The notes beneath the pieces are model-generated. The model worked only from the letters and a program-made list of their open reading frames with translations. It searched no databases and had not been told where the DNA came from. DNA of 64,000 nt. It comes from Saprospiraceae bacterium. GTDB lineage: Bacteria; Bacteroidota; Bacteroidia; Chitinophagales; Saprospiraceae. The stretch lies in the NCBI GenBank assembly GCA_016715465.1, contig JADKAA010000024.1:1-64000 (forward strand). The letters are read 5' to 3'. The position numbers and the translations under genes were made by a program. The stretch's first letter is position 1, and each line of letters starts with the position of its first letter. This document shows, in pieces, positions 26,006 through 34,395 of the stretch.

Positions 26006-26113
26006 GGAATCTTCGGTAGCGGGGCCAGATTTGAAAAGCAGAATTTGGATTTACTCCAGGACGACACAATTATGGAGATATGGTCGGATTTATTAGCTTC
26101 AGCTGAAGCTTAG
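25988..26113 (+). CDS. Possible small ORF of 41 residues across a cassette boundary
   Basis: An ATG inside attC-like site 13 opens a frame MKTLLNGIFGSGARFEKQNL... to a TAG at 26111-26113. The predicted peptide has a protein-like composition (acidic, with WSDLLASAEA at the end). No ribosome site stands out, no homologue is recognised, and it straddles a recombination point, so chance is a real option. It may be a fossil of whatever the IS91-like element carries at its edge. Confidence 0.25.
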   Translation: MKTLLNGIFGSGARFEKQNLDLLQDDTIMEIWSDLLASAEA

Positions 26114-26222
26114 CAGTAAATATTAAAAGTTAAATTGTAGATTTTTTTTTGAGATTTCACCTCTTATGTTATCATTTCGACAAATTTTACTAATTTTTGA
26201 GCATAAGCTCCCTTACCCAAAA

Positions 26223-27348
26223 TCATATGGTTTTTAGGGAGGTATGTTTTTCATGAGCTGCCTTACAGAATTCATTTGGGGGACCGCGCCTGCCAAAGGT
26301 AAATAGTGTTATCATCTGGCCCGTTTTGCAACATGGACATGTCTTAAATTGAGATCGGCTGTTTAAAGCGACCAGATTTGGCTGAATATAACCAGTAAGT
26401 TTTGATTTTAAATTGGAAAGCTTTTTCGCTTCCAGGTAGAACTTAGGATGCCAAAGTGCCTTATTCTCACAAATCGCTTGGGCAAAATATGCAAGGCAAA
26501 ACGACGTATGAACTCTCCATGGCTGAGTATCATCGTTTTCTTTTGACCCTCTGCCCGATAGTCTTTGTATGATATGGTAATTGTGAGGTCATCCATGGAT
26601 ATGATCCGGTGGTTCGAGATTGCTATCTTATTGGTGTATCTGCCAAGATATTCGACCACAGATGCTGGTGTTCCAAATGGCCTTTTGGCATATACGACCC
26701 ACTCTTTTTTGAATAGTGAGTCATATATCGTATGAGGTAGTTCAAGGACGGAAGCTCTCAAAAGTGCAACATACTTGGCCCGGTACACACGACTCATTGC
26801 CTTGACGGGAAAAAGAAATTTGCCTTGGTTTTTGGATAACTTCCAGACATCATTTGGAGCAACAAAGCCACCAGGTATAATACAGTGTATATGTGGGTGT
26901 AAACTTAGGTTTTGTCCCCACGTATGTAAAATCGAGATCATTCCAGGCTTGTTATTCTTGCCAGTGAATGCTTCTATGGTTTGCCAGGCAGATTTGAATA
27001 GAGCATCATAGACAATCTTCGGTTGATGCAAAGCAAGAGTATTTAACTCATCCGGCAAGGTGAAGACTACGTGAAGATAAGGCACTGGGCGAAGTTCCGC
27101 TGTTCTGGCTTCTCCCCACTCTACTTTTTATGACCCTGACACTTTGGACAATGACGATTACGGCAGCTATTGTAACTGATTTTCACATGACCACAACCAT
27201 CACATTCATCGACATGTCCCCCGAGCGCCATTGTACGACAATCTTTGATTGCCCGAAGTGTTCGTACTTGCCAACTGTTAAAACCCAATGTTTCTATACT
27301 GCGCCAAGACCGCTCAAGTAAATGAGCTATTTCGTATTTGGCCTGCAT
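26223..27348 (-). pseudogene. IS91-family (Y2) transposase, two frameshifts
   Basis: Reading right to left: N-terminal zinc-binding domain HVDECDGCGHVKISYNSCRN then RHCPKCQGHKK; a frameshift at about 27122 (one A missing) before VEWGEARTAELRPV; then the catalytic region VPYLHVVFTLPDELN with HPHIHCIIPGG (HUH motif), YRAKYVALLR and YLGRYTNKIAISNHRI, which holds the catalytic Tyr area. A second frameshift near 26418 precedes a C-terminal zinc motif TCPCCKTGQM and the stop at 26223-26225. IS91 transposases move by rolling-circle transfer. Both breaks are in A runs, so the gene could be intact in the cell. Its ATG overlaps the end of the recombinase gene. Confidence 0.85.
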
Positions 27349-28196
27349 GATGCAAATAGGGTGTCAAGTGGACTAAAGGGCTTGCAGCGACCACTCTGTG
27401 CAATATGGAGATACACTAAAGTGGTCTCAATGCTTTCATGACCTAATAATTCCTTAAGGGTCATGATATCCATACCGTCTTCGAGAAGGTGTGTAGCAAA
27501 GGAATGTCTTAGAGTATGAACGTTGACATTCTTGATAACACCTGCTTTTTTTGACGCTGCTTTGACAGCCCACTGTACACCTTTTTGTGAGTAACGACTA
27601 TCAAAGTCTCCTCCTTTTCGATTCTCCTGAGGTTGGCCGTTAAACAGCCAATCGTCGGGACTTTCTGCCTCGATATATTGGCGAAGTCCCCGGATTAGAT
27701 GATCACTCAAAGGAACATAGCGGTCTTTTTTCCCCTTACCCTGGACTACATGTAGAACTTTCCGGTCAAAATCAAGATCTTGTAAACGTACACTGCGTGC
27801 CTCCAGGCAGCGCAACCCACAACCGTAGAGAAGTCCAATGAGAATTTTATGTTTAAGTAAATCGGGAGCATGCAGCAGACGCCACATTTCATCTTTAGAA
27901 AGAACAACAGGCAGTTTATTGGGACCTTTAATACTTGGAAGACCTAGATCATGAGGTTTGATACCTTCTGTTTTACAGAGCATTCTGAGGCCGAACACAG
28001 TATGTTTAAAATACGAATCCGAAGGTGTATTGTGTTCTTGTTTTAGAAAATGCAGGTAGTCGGCGACTTGATCTTCATCCAGTTCAGTCGGCAAGCAGTT
28101 AAAATGCAAGGCCATTTTTGCAAGATGACGGGAATAATTACTGAAGGTCGATTTGCTCCTGCCAAGTACTGAAAGTTTTTTCTCAAACTTTTCCAA
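27327..28196 (-). CDS. Tyrosine recombinase (XerC/integrase family) of IS91-like element
   Basis: 289 residues. The N-terminal SAM-like DNA-binding domain (KSTFSNYSRHLAKMALHF, residues 14-100) is followed by a catalytic domain with all expected residues: Arg in YGCGLRCLEARSVRLQDLD, Lys in QGKGKKDRYVPLS, HTLRHSFATHLLEDG (HxxR), LLGHESIETTLVYLHI (His and nucleophile Tyr). The region between patch and box II is short (about 40 residues around SPDDWLFNGQPQENRKGGDF) and lacks the extra helix typical of integron integrases, so I do not call it IntI. In this phylum such genes are standard partners of IS91-like transposases. It could act on this element only, or also on the surrounding sites; the sequence does not decide. 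Confidence 0.85.
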   Translation of the reverse strand: MEKFEKKLSVLGRSKSTFSNYSRHLAKMALHFNCLPTELDEDQVADYLHFLKQEHNTPSDSYFKHTVFGLRMLCKTEGIKPHDLGLPSIKGPNKLPVVLSKDEMWRLLHAPDLLKHKILIGLLYGCGLRCLEARSVRLQDLDFDRKVLHVVQGKGKKDRYVPLSDHLIRGLRQYIEAESPDDWLFNGQPQENRKGGDFDSRYSQKGVQWAVKAASKKAGVIKNVNVHTLRHSFATHLLEDGMDIMTLKELLGHESIETTLVYLHIAQSGRCKPFSPLDTLFASCRPNTK

Positions 28197-28354
28197 TTGC
28201 GCAGCAAATCCGCTAACTTTACATTTAGCTTGGCTAACAAGGGTGTGCTGACCTAAAAGGTCGGGATGTTTTTTTTTGTTGACATAATAAAATATTTAAT
28301 TTGATTAAAAATTGATCAAGTGCAAATACTTTACCAAAAGCTACCGGAGGTTTA

Positions 28355-28486
28355 GTTCAACACGGGTTTGGCAAAAGTGGCGGTTCAGTGCTCCGCAGAC
28401 AGTTTAGTGGTAGCCGAAAGTTTTGTGCTCCGCATCAAGTTCAGTGGTAAAAATCCCGCCCATCGCAAATCTGCAAAACGTTAGGC
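28355..28486 (+). repeat. attC-like site 14 (end of IS91-filled cassette, 26000-28480)
   Basis: R'' GTTCAAC (28355-28361) matches the strict RYYYAAC consensus and pairs with TTGAAC at 26000. L arm core GGCGG/CCGCC; the rest of the stem (GGGTTTGGC...) is looser. R' GTTAGGC (28480-28486) is a textbook GTTRRRY box. The loop carries TTCAGTGCTCCGCA twice in variant form. This also covers most of the gene-free stretch 28197-28633. Confidence 0.8.
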
Positions 28487-28578
28487 GTCACCCTAAACGA
28501 CTACCGTGCAGACATCAACAGACAAACAAAATGGAGAGACCAAGCCCACCCACCACCCAAATATTTTTTCAAAAAAGA

Positions 28579-28610
28579 TTGCTGACTTTCAAAATAAAAT
28601 TCTAAATTTG
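28579..28610 (+). promoter_or_regulatory. Promoter of restriction-modification cassette
   Basis: TTG (28579-28581), a 21-base spacer and TAAATTTG (28603-28610) match the Bacteroidota consensus. The controller gene starts at 28634. Confidence 0.55.
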
Positions 28611-28633
28611 CCAAATAATGTCAAGACGAACTT

Positions 28634-28945
28634 ATGTCAACAATCTTTGGTAATAAAATCAAGACACTTCGAGAGGAAAAACAAATCCCTCAACGACAGT
28701 TAGCTGCTGCATTAGAAATAGACACAGCAACATACTGTAAAATTGAAAAGGGCGACAGACGGGCGAAACGGGAACAGGTTAATCTTCTTGCAGACTTGCT
28801 AGAAGTTGACTCCAAACAATTGATACGATTGTGGTCGGCAGACAAGGTTTACGACATTATTGCCGAAGAGGAAGAAGCAACACAAATTTTAAATGTGGTT
28901 GCAGAAAGTATTGTTCAATATAAACGTAAATCAGCCAAAGTATGA
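28634..28945 (+). CDS. XRE-family regulator (R-M controller-like)
   Basis: 103 residues with an XRE helix-turn-helix (IKTLREEKQIPQRQLAAALEIDTATYCKIEKGDRRAKRE, residues 7-45) and a helical C-terminus. It overlaps the methyltransferase gene by four bases and is preceded by the cassette promoter. By position and fold it resembles C (controller) proteins, which delay restriction until methylation is complete. It is slightly longer than classical C proteins (about 80 residues). Confidence 0.8.
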   Translation: MSTIFGNKIKTLREEKQIPQRQLAAALEIDTATYCKIEKGDRRAKREQVNLLADLLEVDSKQLIRLWSADKVYDIIAEEEEATQILNVVAESIVQYKRKSAKV

Positions 28946-29856
28946 AACCACTTGTAAAATACAGAGGAGGAAAATCAAAGGAAATCCCTCATTTAATTAA
29001 TCATATCCCAAAATTTAGTGGACGATATATTGAGCCCTTTTTTGGTGGCGGTGCTTTATTTTTTCATTTAGAGCCAAAGAGAGCAATTATAAACGACATT
29101 AACTCAAAGCTAATTTCGTTTTACTTGGGCGTTAAAAATGATTTTGAAACGCTTAAATCAGAACTGACAGAAATTGAAATAATTTACACAAAAAACAGAA
29201 AGAAGTTTGAAGAACTAAAAAGCAAAACACCTGATAAAAGAGTTGAAGACGAAAACGAGCCTCTTTATTATCAAATTAGAGATATGTTCAATGAATTGGC
29301 TGAAAAGAAATACTCTGAGGCATTACTTTACTTTTTCATAAACAAAACAGCGTATTCAGGAATGATACGCTACAATGCAAAAGGAGAATTTAATGTTCCT
29401 TATGGTCGTTATGCCAATTTGAATACTTCTTTAGTAACACAATCTCACAGCAAATTACTTGCGAAAACAGAAATTTATAATCTTGATTATTCCGAAATTT
29501 TTAAAATGGCAACCGAAGATGATTTTATGTTCTTAGACCCGCCTTATGATTGTATTTTTTCTGACTATGGAAATGTTGAACACAAAGACGGATTTAATGA
29601 AAGAAATCATATTGAATTAGCTAATCAATATAAAAATCTGAAGTGTAAATCACTTATGGTTATTGGCAGAACACCACTAACTGAAAAATTATACGGAGAT
29701 ATGATTGTTGATGAATATGGAAAATCATATGCAGTAAACATTAGAAATAGATTTAAATCAGAAGCAAGCCACATTCTAATTTCAAATTACGGCAATGAGG
29801 CAATAAAGCGAAATCCAATACTTATACTAGAAGAAGAATCTGTTTCCTATGGCTAG
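28942..29856 (+). CDS. DNA adenine methyltransferase (D12 class)
   Basis: 304 residues. Motif I-like KYRGGKSKEIPHLINHIP and FEPFFGGGALFF (written YIEPFFGGGALFF here) mark the AdoMet site; INDINSKLISFY is the acidic-loop segment; DDFMFLDPPYDCIFSDYG holds the catalytic DPPY of N6-adenine methylases in the D12/Dam group. It protects the recognition sequence of the downstream endonuclease. It overlaps both neighbours (by 4 and 8 bases), so the three genes are translated as a coupled operon. Single D12 enzyme for an asymmetric-site (type IIS) system would leave one strand to another activity; none is seen in this cassette. Confidence 0.9.
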   Translation: MKPLVKYRGGKSKEIPHLINHIPKFSGRYIEPFFGGGALFFHLEPKRAIINDINSKLISFYLGVKNDFETLKSELTEIEIIYTKNRKKFEELKSKTPDKRVEDENEPLYYQIRDMFNELAEKKYSEALLYFFINKTAYSGMIRYNAKGEFNVPYGRYANLNTSLVTQSHSKLLAKTEIYNLDYSEIFKMATEDDFMFLDPPYDCIFSDYGNVEHKDGFNERNHIELANQYKNLKCKSLMVIGRTPLTEKLYGDMIVDEYGKSYAVNIRNRFKSEASHILISNYGNEAIKRNPILILEEESVSYG

Positions 29857-31528
29857 AATTGACAGCAAAGTAATTTTCGTAACCACTTCCCCAAGGACAC
29901 CTGCCAAGATGATTCCTGAAATTGAGTTATTGCATACTCATTTCGCAGGTCAGCAATGGAATAACGAAACACAAAGAGCATTTATAGAGCTATTGAAAGA
30001 AGAAAATTTTTTCAATGGCGAAGGTGCAAATGACCCAGCATTTAGTGCAAGAGACAGAATTAACCGAGCACCAAAAGCACTCGGTTTCGTTATTCTCTCT
30101 CCAACCATAGAACTTACTCCGGCAGGAGAGGAATTAGTAAATTCAAGAAGAAAAGACGAAATTTATTTAAGGCAGTTACTTAAATTTCAAGTTCCTTCCC
30201 CTTTTCATAAACCAACAGAAAATTCAGCAGAATTTTGGGTAAAACCCTATCTCGAACTTTTCAGACTTGTTAGGCATTTTGGCTCATTGAAATTTGATGA
30301 GTTAAAGATGTTTGGTTTGCAATTAGTTGACTACCGAGAATTTGAGACAATAGTCGAAAAAATCAATCAATTCAGAATAGCAAAAGCACAGAACGAAGGT
30401 AATTACAAACGCTTTCGTGCTGAATATTTTGATAGAGAATTGAGAGAAATTTATAGTGCGGATATTAGTTCGGGTAATACACGAACAAGAGAAACTAATG
30501 ACGCTTCAATCTCAAAATATTTAAACACAAAAGCAAGTAATATGCGGGATTATGCTGATGCTTGTGTGCGTTATTTGAGAGCAACAGGATTAGTAAATAT
30601 TTCACATTTAGGAAAGTCAATTTCCATAGTTCCTGAAAAAATACAAGAGGTCGATTACTTTCTTCAAAATGCAGATAGAGAACCCTGTTTCGTTGATAAC
30701 GAAAGACAGTATGTTGCATATCTTGGCAATCCACAAACACCAACTTTATTAACCGACAATAGAGCATTACTCGAACAAAAAATTCAAGCTGAATTTCCAC
30801 AACTTCAAGTTCCAGCAACAGCTACATTAGTTGAACTGAAAAACTTATTTGCAGACCAGTTAGAAAATAGAAAAGAGCAGATACTAACAGAACAAGTTGC
30901 TGCAATTAAGGACTACAGACAGTTTGAAGAAATATCTACAACGTTTGACCAGATAATTGATAATTCACTTTACGATACGCCACTAATGTTGGAGTGGAAT
31001 ACTTGGCGAGCAATGACAATGTTGGATGGAGGTAATATAAAAGCTAATCTAAAATTTGATGACTTTGGTAATCCAATGTCAACGGCACAGGGCAATATGG
31101 CTGACATTGTTTGTGATTATGGCGACTTCGGGTTGACTGTTGAAGTTACAATGCAAAGCGGACAAAGACAGTATGAAACAGAAGGTGAACCTGTAACAAG
31201 ACACCTTGCAAAATATAAACGTGAAACGGAAAAACCTGCTTACTGCTTATTTATTGCACCAAACATAAATGACGCTTGTAAAGCACATTTTTACGCATTG
31301 CATAAAATGAACATTCAATATTATGGTGGGACTTCGACAATAGTTCCATTGCCTTTGAGTGTTTTCATTAAAATGGTTCAGGACTCTCATAACGCAAATT
31401 ATATACCCGAGCCAAGACACGTTAAACGATTTTTCGAGCGTTCAAATGAATTAGCAAACTCGACAGACAATGAAGTAGATTGGTATAACGGAATAACACA
31501 AGAAGCATTAAATTGGCTGACAGAATAG
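29849..31528 (+). CDS. AlwI-family type IIS restriction endonuclease
   Basis: 559 residues. The central and C-terminal sequence is characteristic of the AlwI/MlyI/PleI family: PLMLEWNTWRAMTMLDGG, then NPMSTAQGNMADIVCDYGDFGLTVEVTMQSGQRQYETEGEPV (conserved D and E-V-T around residues 415-435, forming a PD-(D/E)xK-like site). The N-terminus TSPRTPAKMIPEIELL is also typical. Enzymes in this family recognise asymmetric five-base sites such as GGATC or GAGTC and cut to one side. The recognition site of this one is unknown. Cassette 28481-31674. Confidence 0.8.
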   Translation: MARIDSKVIFVTTSPRTPAKMIPEIELLHTHFAGQQWNNETQRAFIELLKEENFFNGEGANDPAFSARDRINRAPKALGFVILSPTIELTPAGEELVNSRRKDEIYLRQLLKFQVPSPFHKPTENSAEFWVKPYLELFRLVRHFGSLKFDELKMFGLQLVDYREFETIVEKINQFRIAKAQNEGNYKRFRAEYFDRELREIYSADISSGNTRTRETNDASISKYLNTKASNMRDYADACVRYLRATGLVNISHLGKSISIVPEKIQEVDYFLQNADREPCFVDNERQYVAYLGNPQTPTLLTDNRALLEQKIQAEFPQLQVPATATLVELKNLFADQLENRKEQILTEQVAAIKDYRQFEEISTTFDQIIDNSLYDTPLMLEWNTWRAMTMLDGGNIKANLKFDDFGNPMSTAQGNMADIVCDYGDFGLTVEVTMQSGQRQYETEGEPVTRHLAKYKRETEKPAYCLFIAPNINDACKAHFYALHKMNIQYYGGTSTIVPLPLSVFIKMVQDSHNANYIPEPRHVKRFFERSNELANSTDNEVDWYNGITQEALNWLTE

Positions 31529-31536
31529 AAGGGCGA

Positions 31537-31682
31537 ACGCCTAACACGGGTTTGGCAAAAGTGGCGGTTCAGTGCTCCGCAGAAACATTTGTGGTTAATC
31601 AAAGTTTGGTTCTCCGCATCAACATTTGTGCTGAAAATCCGCCACTTCGCAAAGCCGAGAACCGTTATGATCGACCAGACAG
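31537..31682 (+). repeat. attC-like site 15 (end of R-M cassette, 28481-31674)
   Basis: R'' ACGCCTAAC (31537-31545; strict RYYYAAC) pairs with TTAGGCGT at 28481. L arms GGTTTGGC..GTGGCGG and CCGCCAC..GCAAAGCC. R' GTTATGATC (31674-31682). Its loop shares about 30 bases of motif with site 14. Confidence 0.85.
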
Positions 31683-31701
31683 AAAGTTCAATAAAAAATA
31701 G

Positions 31702-31733
31702 TTTGTATCGCAATTAAGAAACTATTATCTTTG
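31702..31733 (+). promoter_or_regulatory. Promoter of DUF891/XRE toxin-antitoxin cassette
   Basis: TTTG (31702-31705), 20-base spacer, TATCTTTG (31726-31733): a very good Bacteroidota promoter, 17 bases before the TTG start at 31750. Confidence 0.7.
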
Positions 31734-31749
31734 TCTTAACGTTTAAATT

Positions 31750-32067
31750 TTGGAACTTTTTGAGATTGAGTTTTTACCTGAAGCTTTGGAGTATCTAAAT
31801 AAAATTCCTGTCAAAGCAAAGGACAAAATCCTTTTCAACATGGCAATGGCTAAATCCAGAAAGGATGCAAAATTATTCAAGCCACTACAAGATGGAATTT
31901 GGTATTTCAGAGCCCAATACTTTGGGGTTCACTATAGGATCTTTGCATTTTGGGATAAAACTGGCAAAATTAATACCCTGGTAATTGCAACACATGGGAT
32001 TGTTAAAAAAAGTGATAAACCTGAAAAGTCAGAAATAATAAAGGCAAAGGCAATTAAAGATAAATAA
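31750..32067 (+). CDS. DUF891/Gp49-like toxin of a second toxin-antitoxin module
   Basis: 105 residues. The start is TTG at 31750, supported by the promoter upstream and the absence of an in-frame ATG before conserved sequence begins (FEIEFLPEALEYLNKIPVKAKDKI). The core LKPLQDGIWYFRAQYFGVHYRIFAFWDKTGKINTLVIATHGIVKK is the hallmark of the phage-derived Gp49/HigB family (L..L.dgiwElR....g..yRifyf). It differs clearly from the HigB copies at the left, so this is an independent module. The antitoxin gene follows after 22 bases. Confidence 0.8.
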   Translation: MELFEIEFLPEALEYLNKIPVKAKDKILFNMAMAKSRKDAKLFKPLQDGIWYFRAQYFGVHYRIFAFWDKTGKINTLVIATHGIVKKSDKPEKSEIIKAKAIKDK

Positions 32068-32089
32068 TTTGAATCTAAACAGCAATAAT

Positions 32090-32404
32090 ATGCAAACGAC
32101 AAGTTTTCAAGACGTACTAGATATGCAGATAGGCAAACGTGGAACTAAAAAACGTGAAAAATTTGAGCAAGAATTACGAATTGAACTTTTAGGTGATGCA
32201 ATCAAAAAAGCGAGGAAGGCCAAACGACTAACGCAAGAACAACTCGGTGCACTAGTTGGTGTTCAAAAAGCCCAAATCTCAAAAGTGGAGAATTCAGCTA
32301 CTGATGCAAGATTTGCAACTATTCTTAAGGTATTTGAAGCTCTAGACGCAAAAGTGACATTTAGTGTAGAAATCGACGAACAAAAATTAATGATTAGTGA
32401 ATAA
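32090..32404 (+). CDS. XRE antitoxin of second toxin-antitoxin module
   Basis: 104 residues from the ATG at 32090. The helix-turn-helix is AIKKARKAKRLTQEQLGALVGVQKAQISKVENSATDAR (about residues 40-75), followed by a dimerisation strand LKVFEALDAKVTFSVEI. The N-terminal FQDVLDMQIGKRGTKKREKFEQELRIELLGDA is the typical long antitoxin lead. It should bind the toxin at 31750 and the cassette promoter. Cassette 31675-32473. Confidence 0.85.
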   Translation: MQTTSFQDVLDMQIGKRGTKKREKFEQELRIELLGDAIKKARKAKRLTQEQLGALVGVQKAQISKVENSATDARFATILKVFEALDAKVTFSVEIDEQKLMISE

Positions 32405-32412
32405 GAAGGCCA

Positions 32413-32481
32413 GATCATAACAATGGCTATAATGATTGTTTAGCTATCGCTAAACAATCACATAGCCTAACCGTTGTGCCC
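32413..32481 (+). repeat. attC-like site 16 (end of cassette 31675-32473)
   Basis: R'' GATCATAAC (32413-32421) pairs with TTATGATC at 31675. L arms GGCTAT.ATGATTGTTTAGC and GCTAAACAATCA.ATAGCC, a nearly perfect long stem. R' GTTGTGCCC (32473-32481). Confidence 0.85.
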
Positions 32482-32581
32482 AATGCTATGACGACCGTGC
32501 AAAAGACGAACATTGTAGCTTGAATTCAGGTTTGCTAAATTTTTATCAATTATTATTTTCACACTTGTTGTAACATTTATT

Positions 32582-32785
32582 ATGGCAAAGCTATTTCCGC
32601 CAATTAAGGGAACAGCGTTTGACGGATTGGACCATGTGTTGAAACCAATTTACATGAGCTTTTTTTCAGGAATTATATATTTCGTATTGTCATTATCCAA
32701 AACAGAATATGAAGGAAGGTTTTTACACTTTACAATGTTTGTTAACTTCATATATGTTGTACTACTATTTCTAAATGTGTTTTAA
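32582..32785 (+). CDS. Small membrane protein, function unknown
   Basis: 67 residues with two hydrophobic stretches, IYMSFFSGIIYFVLSLS (residues 23-40) and FTMFVNFIYVVLLFLNVF at the C-terminus. No family is recognised. It sits alone in cassette 32474-33075. The about 300 bases after it hold no other convincing gene, only the degenerate attC-like site. Small size and absence of motifs keep confidence low. Confidence 0.5.
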   Translation: MAKLFPPIKGTAFDGLDHVLKPIYMSFFSGIIYFVLSLSKTEYEGRFLHFTMFVNFIYVVLLFLNVF

Positions 32786-32929
32786 GAATAAAATACATTC
32801 CTCAAAAAATAGAACTTCATCCCTTCGCACCGTGCAAACTCTGACAGACACCGCCTTGAATGTAAATCGCTGCGGACAATGTGCATGCGAACTTGACACA
32901 GCATCACTTCGGACAGACAGAAGGACATC

Positions 32930-33083
32930 CGGTAAAAGCGGGTTTAAGAACTTGGCGATTCAGTGGTTAATTGAACATTTATGCTTCGTATCAAGCCTGC
33001 CTGCCGGCAGACAGGTTCAGTGCTGGCAGAGAGTTTTGTGCTTCGAAATAGCCACCTTGGGGTAGCTGCAAACCGTTAGTGGC
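32930..33083 (+). repeat. attC-like site 17, degenerate (end of cassette 32474-33075)
   Basis: R' GTTAGTGGC (33075-33083) is clear. Arms GGTTT/AAACC and TTGGC.ATT/AAT.GCCA can pair, but the R'' box expected from the cassette start (GGGCACAAC) is absent. The loop includes the 20-base palindrome CCTGCCTGCCGGCAGACAGG (32996-33015) and the TTCAGTGCTGGCAGA motif seen in other long sites. Confidence 0.6.
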
Positions 33084-33089
33084 AACTCT

Positions 33090-34211
33090 ATGACGACATT
33101 ACAAACCTTAAAGAATATGACAATGAACATACCAACAGTTATATTTTTTCTAAACATTTTGACCCTGTTGACTTCTTGCAACGGGCAGACAAACACGCAA
33201 TCTGAAAATTCAGCTAATTCAACTTCAATCATCGACACTGTAAATAAACTTGGAAAAGACATAGCATTTGTTTTTCAAGACAATAAGAACAATTATTGGT
33301 TTGCGAGCAAGAACGAGGGAGTGTATAAATATGATGAAAAAATAATCATTCATTTTACAACCAAAGACGGCTTGACTAGCAATAGTATCGGAGAAATAAA
33401 AGAAGATAAATTGGGAAACATTTATTTCATTACTGAGAATGGTATTTGTCAATTTAACGGAAAGTCGTTCAGGCAGGTAAAAGAAAAAGTTGGTGTAGAC
33501 CTCGATTGGAAATTGAATCCAAATGACATTTGGATTAAAAGTCAAGAATATGACGGTTTCGTTTACAGATATGATGGTGAAATTCTTTTGAAATTAAAAG
33601 TTCCAAAAATCAAACTAGGCGAAGATTATATTTTAGAACATCCAAACTATGCTAACCCTTACGCAATTTTTTGTATTTACAAAGACAGCAAAGAAAATGT
33701 TTGGTTTGGTACTGCAACCTTGGGTGCTTTTCGCTACAATGGAAAATCATTTGATTGGATTACTGAAGATGATGTAACAGAATTACATGATGGACCCGCC
33801 AATGGTGTTCGGTCAATTTTAGAAGATAAAAACGGAGATTTTTGGTTTAATTCGGCATATCGTTATACCATATATGACAACAACTCAATGCCAAATAACC
33901 AAAAGGGCACAGCAACATTTTATAAGAGAACAAAAAGTATAGGTAGTTTAGACGGAAGTAAAAACAACGATTTTACTGAATACTTATCCATTACAAAAGA
34001 CAGCAACAATGATTTATGGTTTGTATCTTACGATACCGGAGTCTGGGAGTATGACGGAATAAAAATCACTCATTACCCTGTTCAAGTCAACTCTAAAGAG
34101 ATAAAATTATTTTCTATATACAAGGACAATAAAGGAACTTTATGGCTTAGAACTCTTGAATATGGACTATGGAAATTTAACGGAGAAGCTTTTGTAAAAT
34201 TTAAAATGTGA
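33090..34211 (+). CDS. Regulator-propeller lipoprotein
   Basis: 373 residues from 33090; starts at 33117 or 33123 are also possible. Lipobox LLTSCNGQ. The rest is a beta-propeller with two-component-regulator propeller repeats: VFQDNKNNYWFASKNEGVYKYDEK, IYKDSKENVWFGTATLGAFRYNGK, ITKDSNNDLWFVSYDTGVWEYDG, IYKDNKGTLWLRTLEYGLWKFNGE. In full-length regulators these repeats sense ligands ahead of a kinase; here no kinase follows, so it is a stand-alone surface propeller. Single gene of cassette 33076-34377, starting 14 bases after the boundary. Confidence 0.85.
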   Translation: MTTLQTLKNMTMNIPTVIFFLNILTLLTSCNGQTNTQSENSANSTSIIDTVNKLGKDIAFVFQDNKNNYWFASKNEGVYKYDEKIIIHFTTKDGLTSNSIGEIKEDKLGNIYFITENGICQFNGKSFRQVKEKVGVDLDWKLNPNDIWIKSQEYDGFVYRYDGEILLKLKVPKIKLGEDYILEHPNYANPYAIFCIYKDSKENVWFGTATLGAFRYNGKSFDWITEDDVTELHDGPANGVRSILEDKNGDFWFNSAYRYTIYDNNSMPNNQKGTATFYKRTKSIGSLDGSKNNDFTEYLSITKDSNNDLWFVSYDTGVWEYDGIKITHYPVQVNSKEIKLFSIYKDNKGTLWLRTLEYGLWKFNGEAFVKFKM

Positions 34212-34228
34212 AAGTAAAAAGAAGGACA

Positions 34229-34383
34229 GCCACTGTAATCGGTTTGGCAATATGGCGGCTGAAGTGCTTCTATGATGCCTATAGCTATCGTGATTGTACA
34301 AGTTCAGTAGCAGTATTTCTATTGGACTATTGTGCTAAAATTCGTCACATCGCCAAGCCGCAAAACGTCCTTTGTGAAAGTTA
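34229..34383 (+). repeat. attC-like site 18, degenerate (end of cassette 33076-34377)
   Basis: GCCACT at 34229-34234 matches the expected R'' (GCCACTAAC) but the AAC is changed to GTAAT. L arms GGTTTGGC..ATGGCG and CG.CACAT.GCCAAGCC pair well. R' reads GTCCTTT (34377-34383), so the invariant GTT has become GTC. The site is probably inactive. Confidence 0.55.
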
Positions 34384-34395
34384 AAACAAATAAGA

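Larger units (their letters stand above)
26120..28350 (-). mobile_element. IS91-like element with tyrosine recombinase, inside a cassette
   Basis: Two minus-strand genes, a tyrosine recombinase and an IS91-type transposase, overlap by 22 bases. This two-gene design is common in Bacteroidota IS91 relatives. The exact ends cannot be set from one sequence. The element fills nearly the whole cassette 26000-28480, whose two edges show an extended inverted match (TTGAACGGAATCTTCGGTAGC at 26000 against GCTACCGGAGGTTTAGTTCAA near 28340-28360, 18 of 22 positions). It is the only clear minus-strand gene block in the array. Confidence 0.75.

Noticed and set aside
27327..28196. Tyrosine recombinase as the integron integrase IntI
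   Set aside because: It has the catalytic residues, but the region before HTLRHSFATHLL is too short to hold the IntI-specific extra helix, it overlaps an IS91 transposase gene, and it is placed in the middle of the array on the opposite strand.
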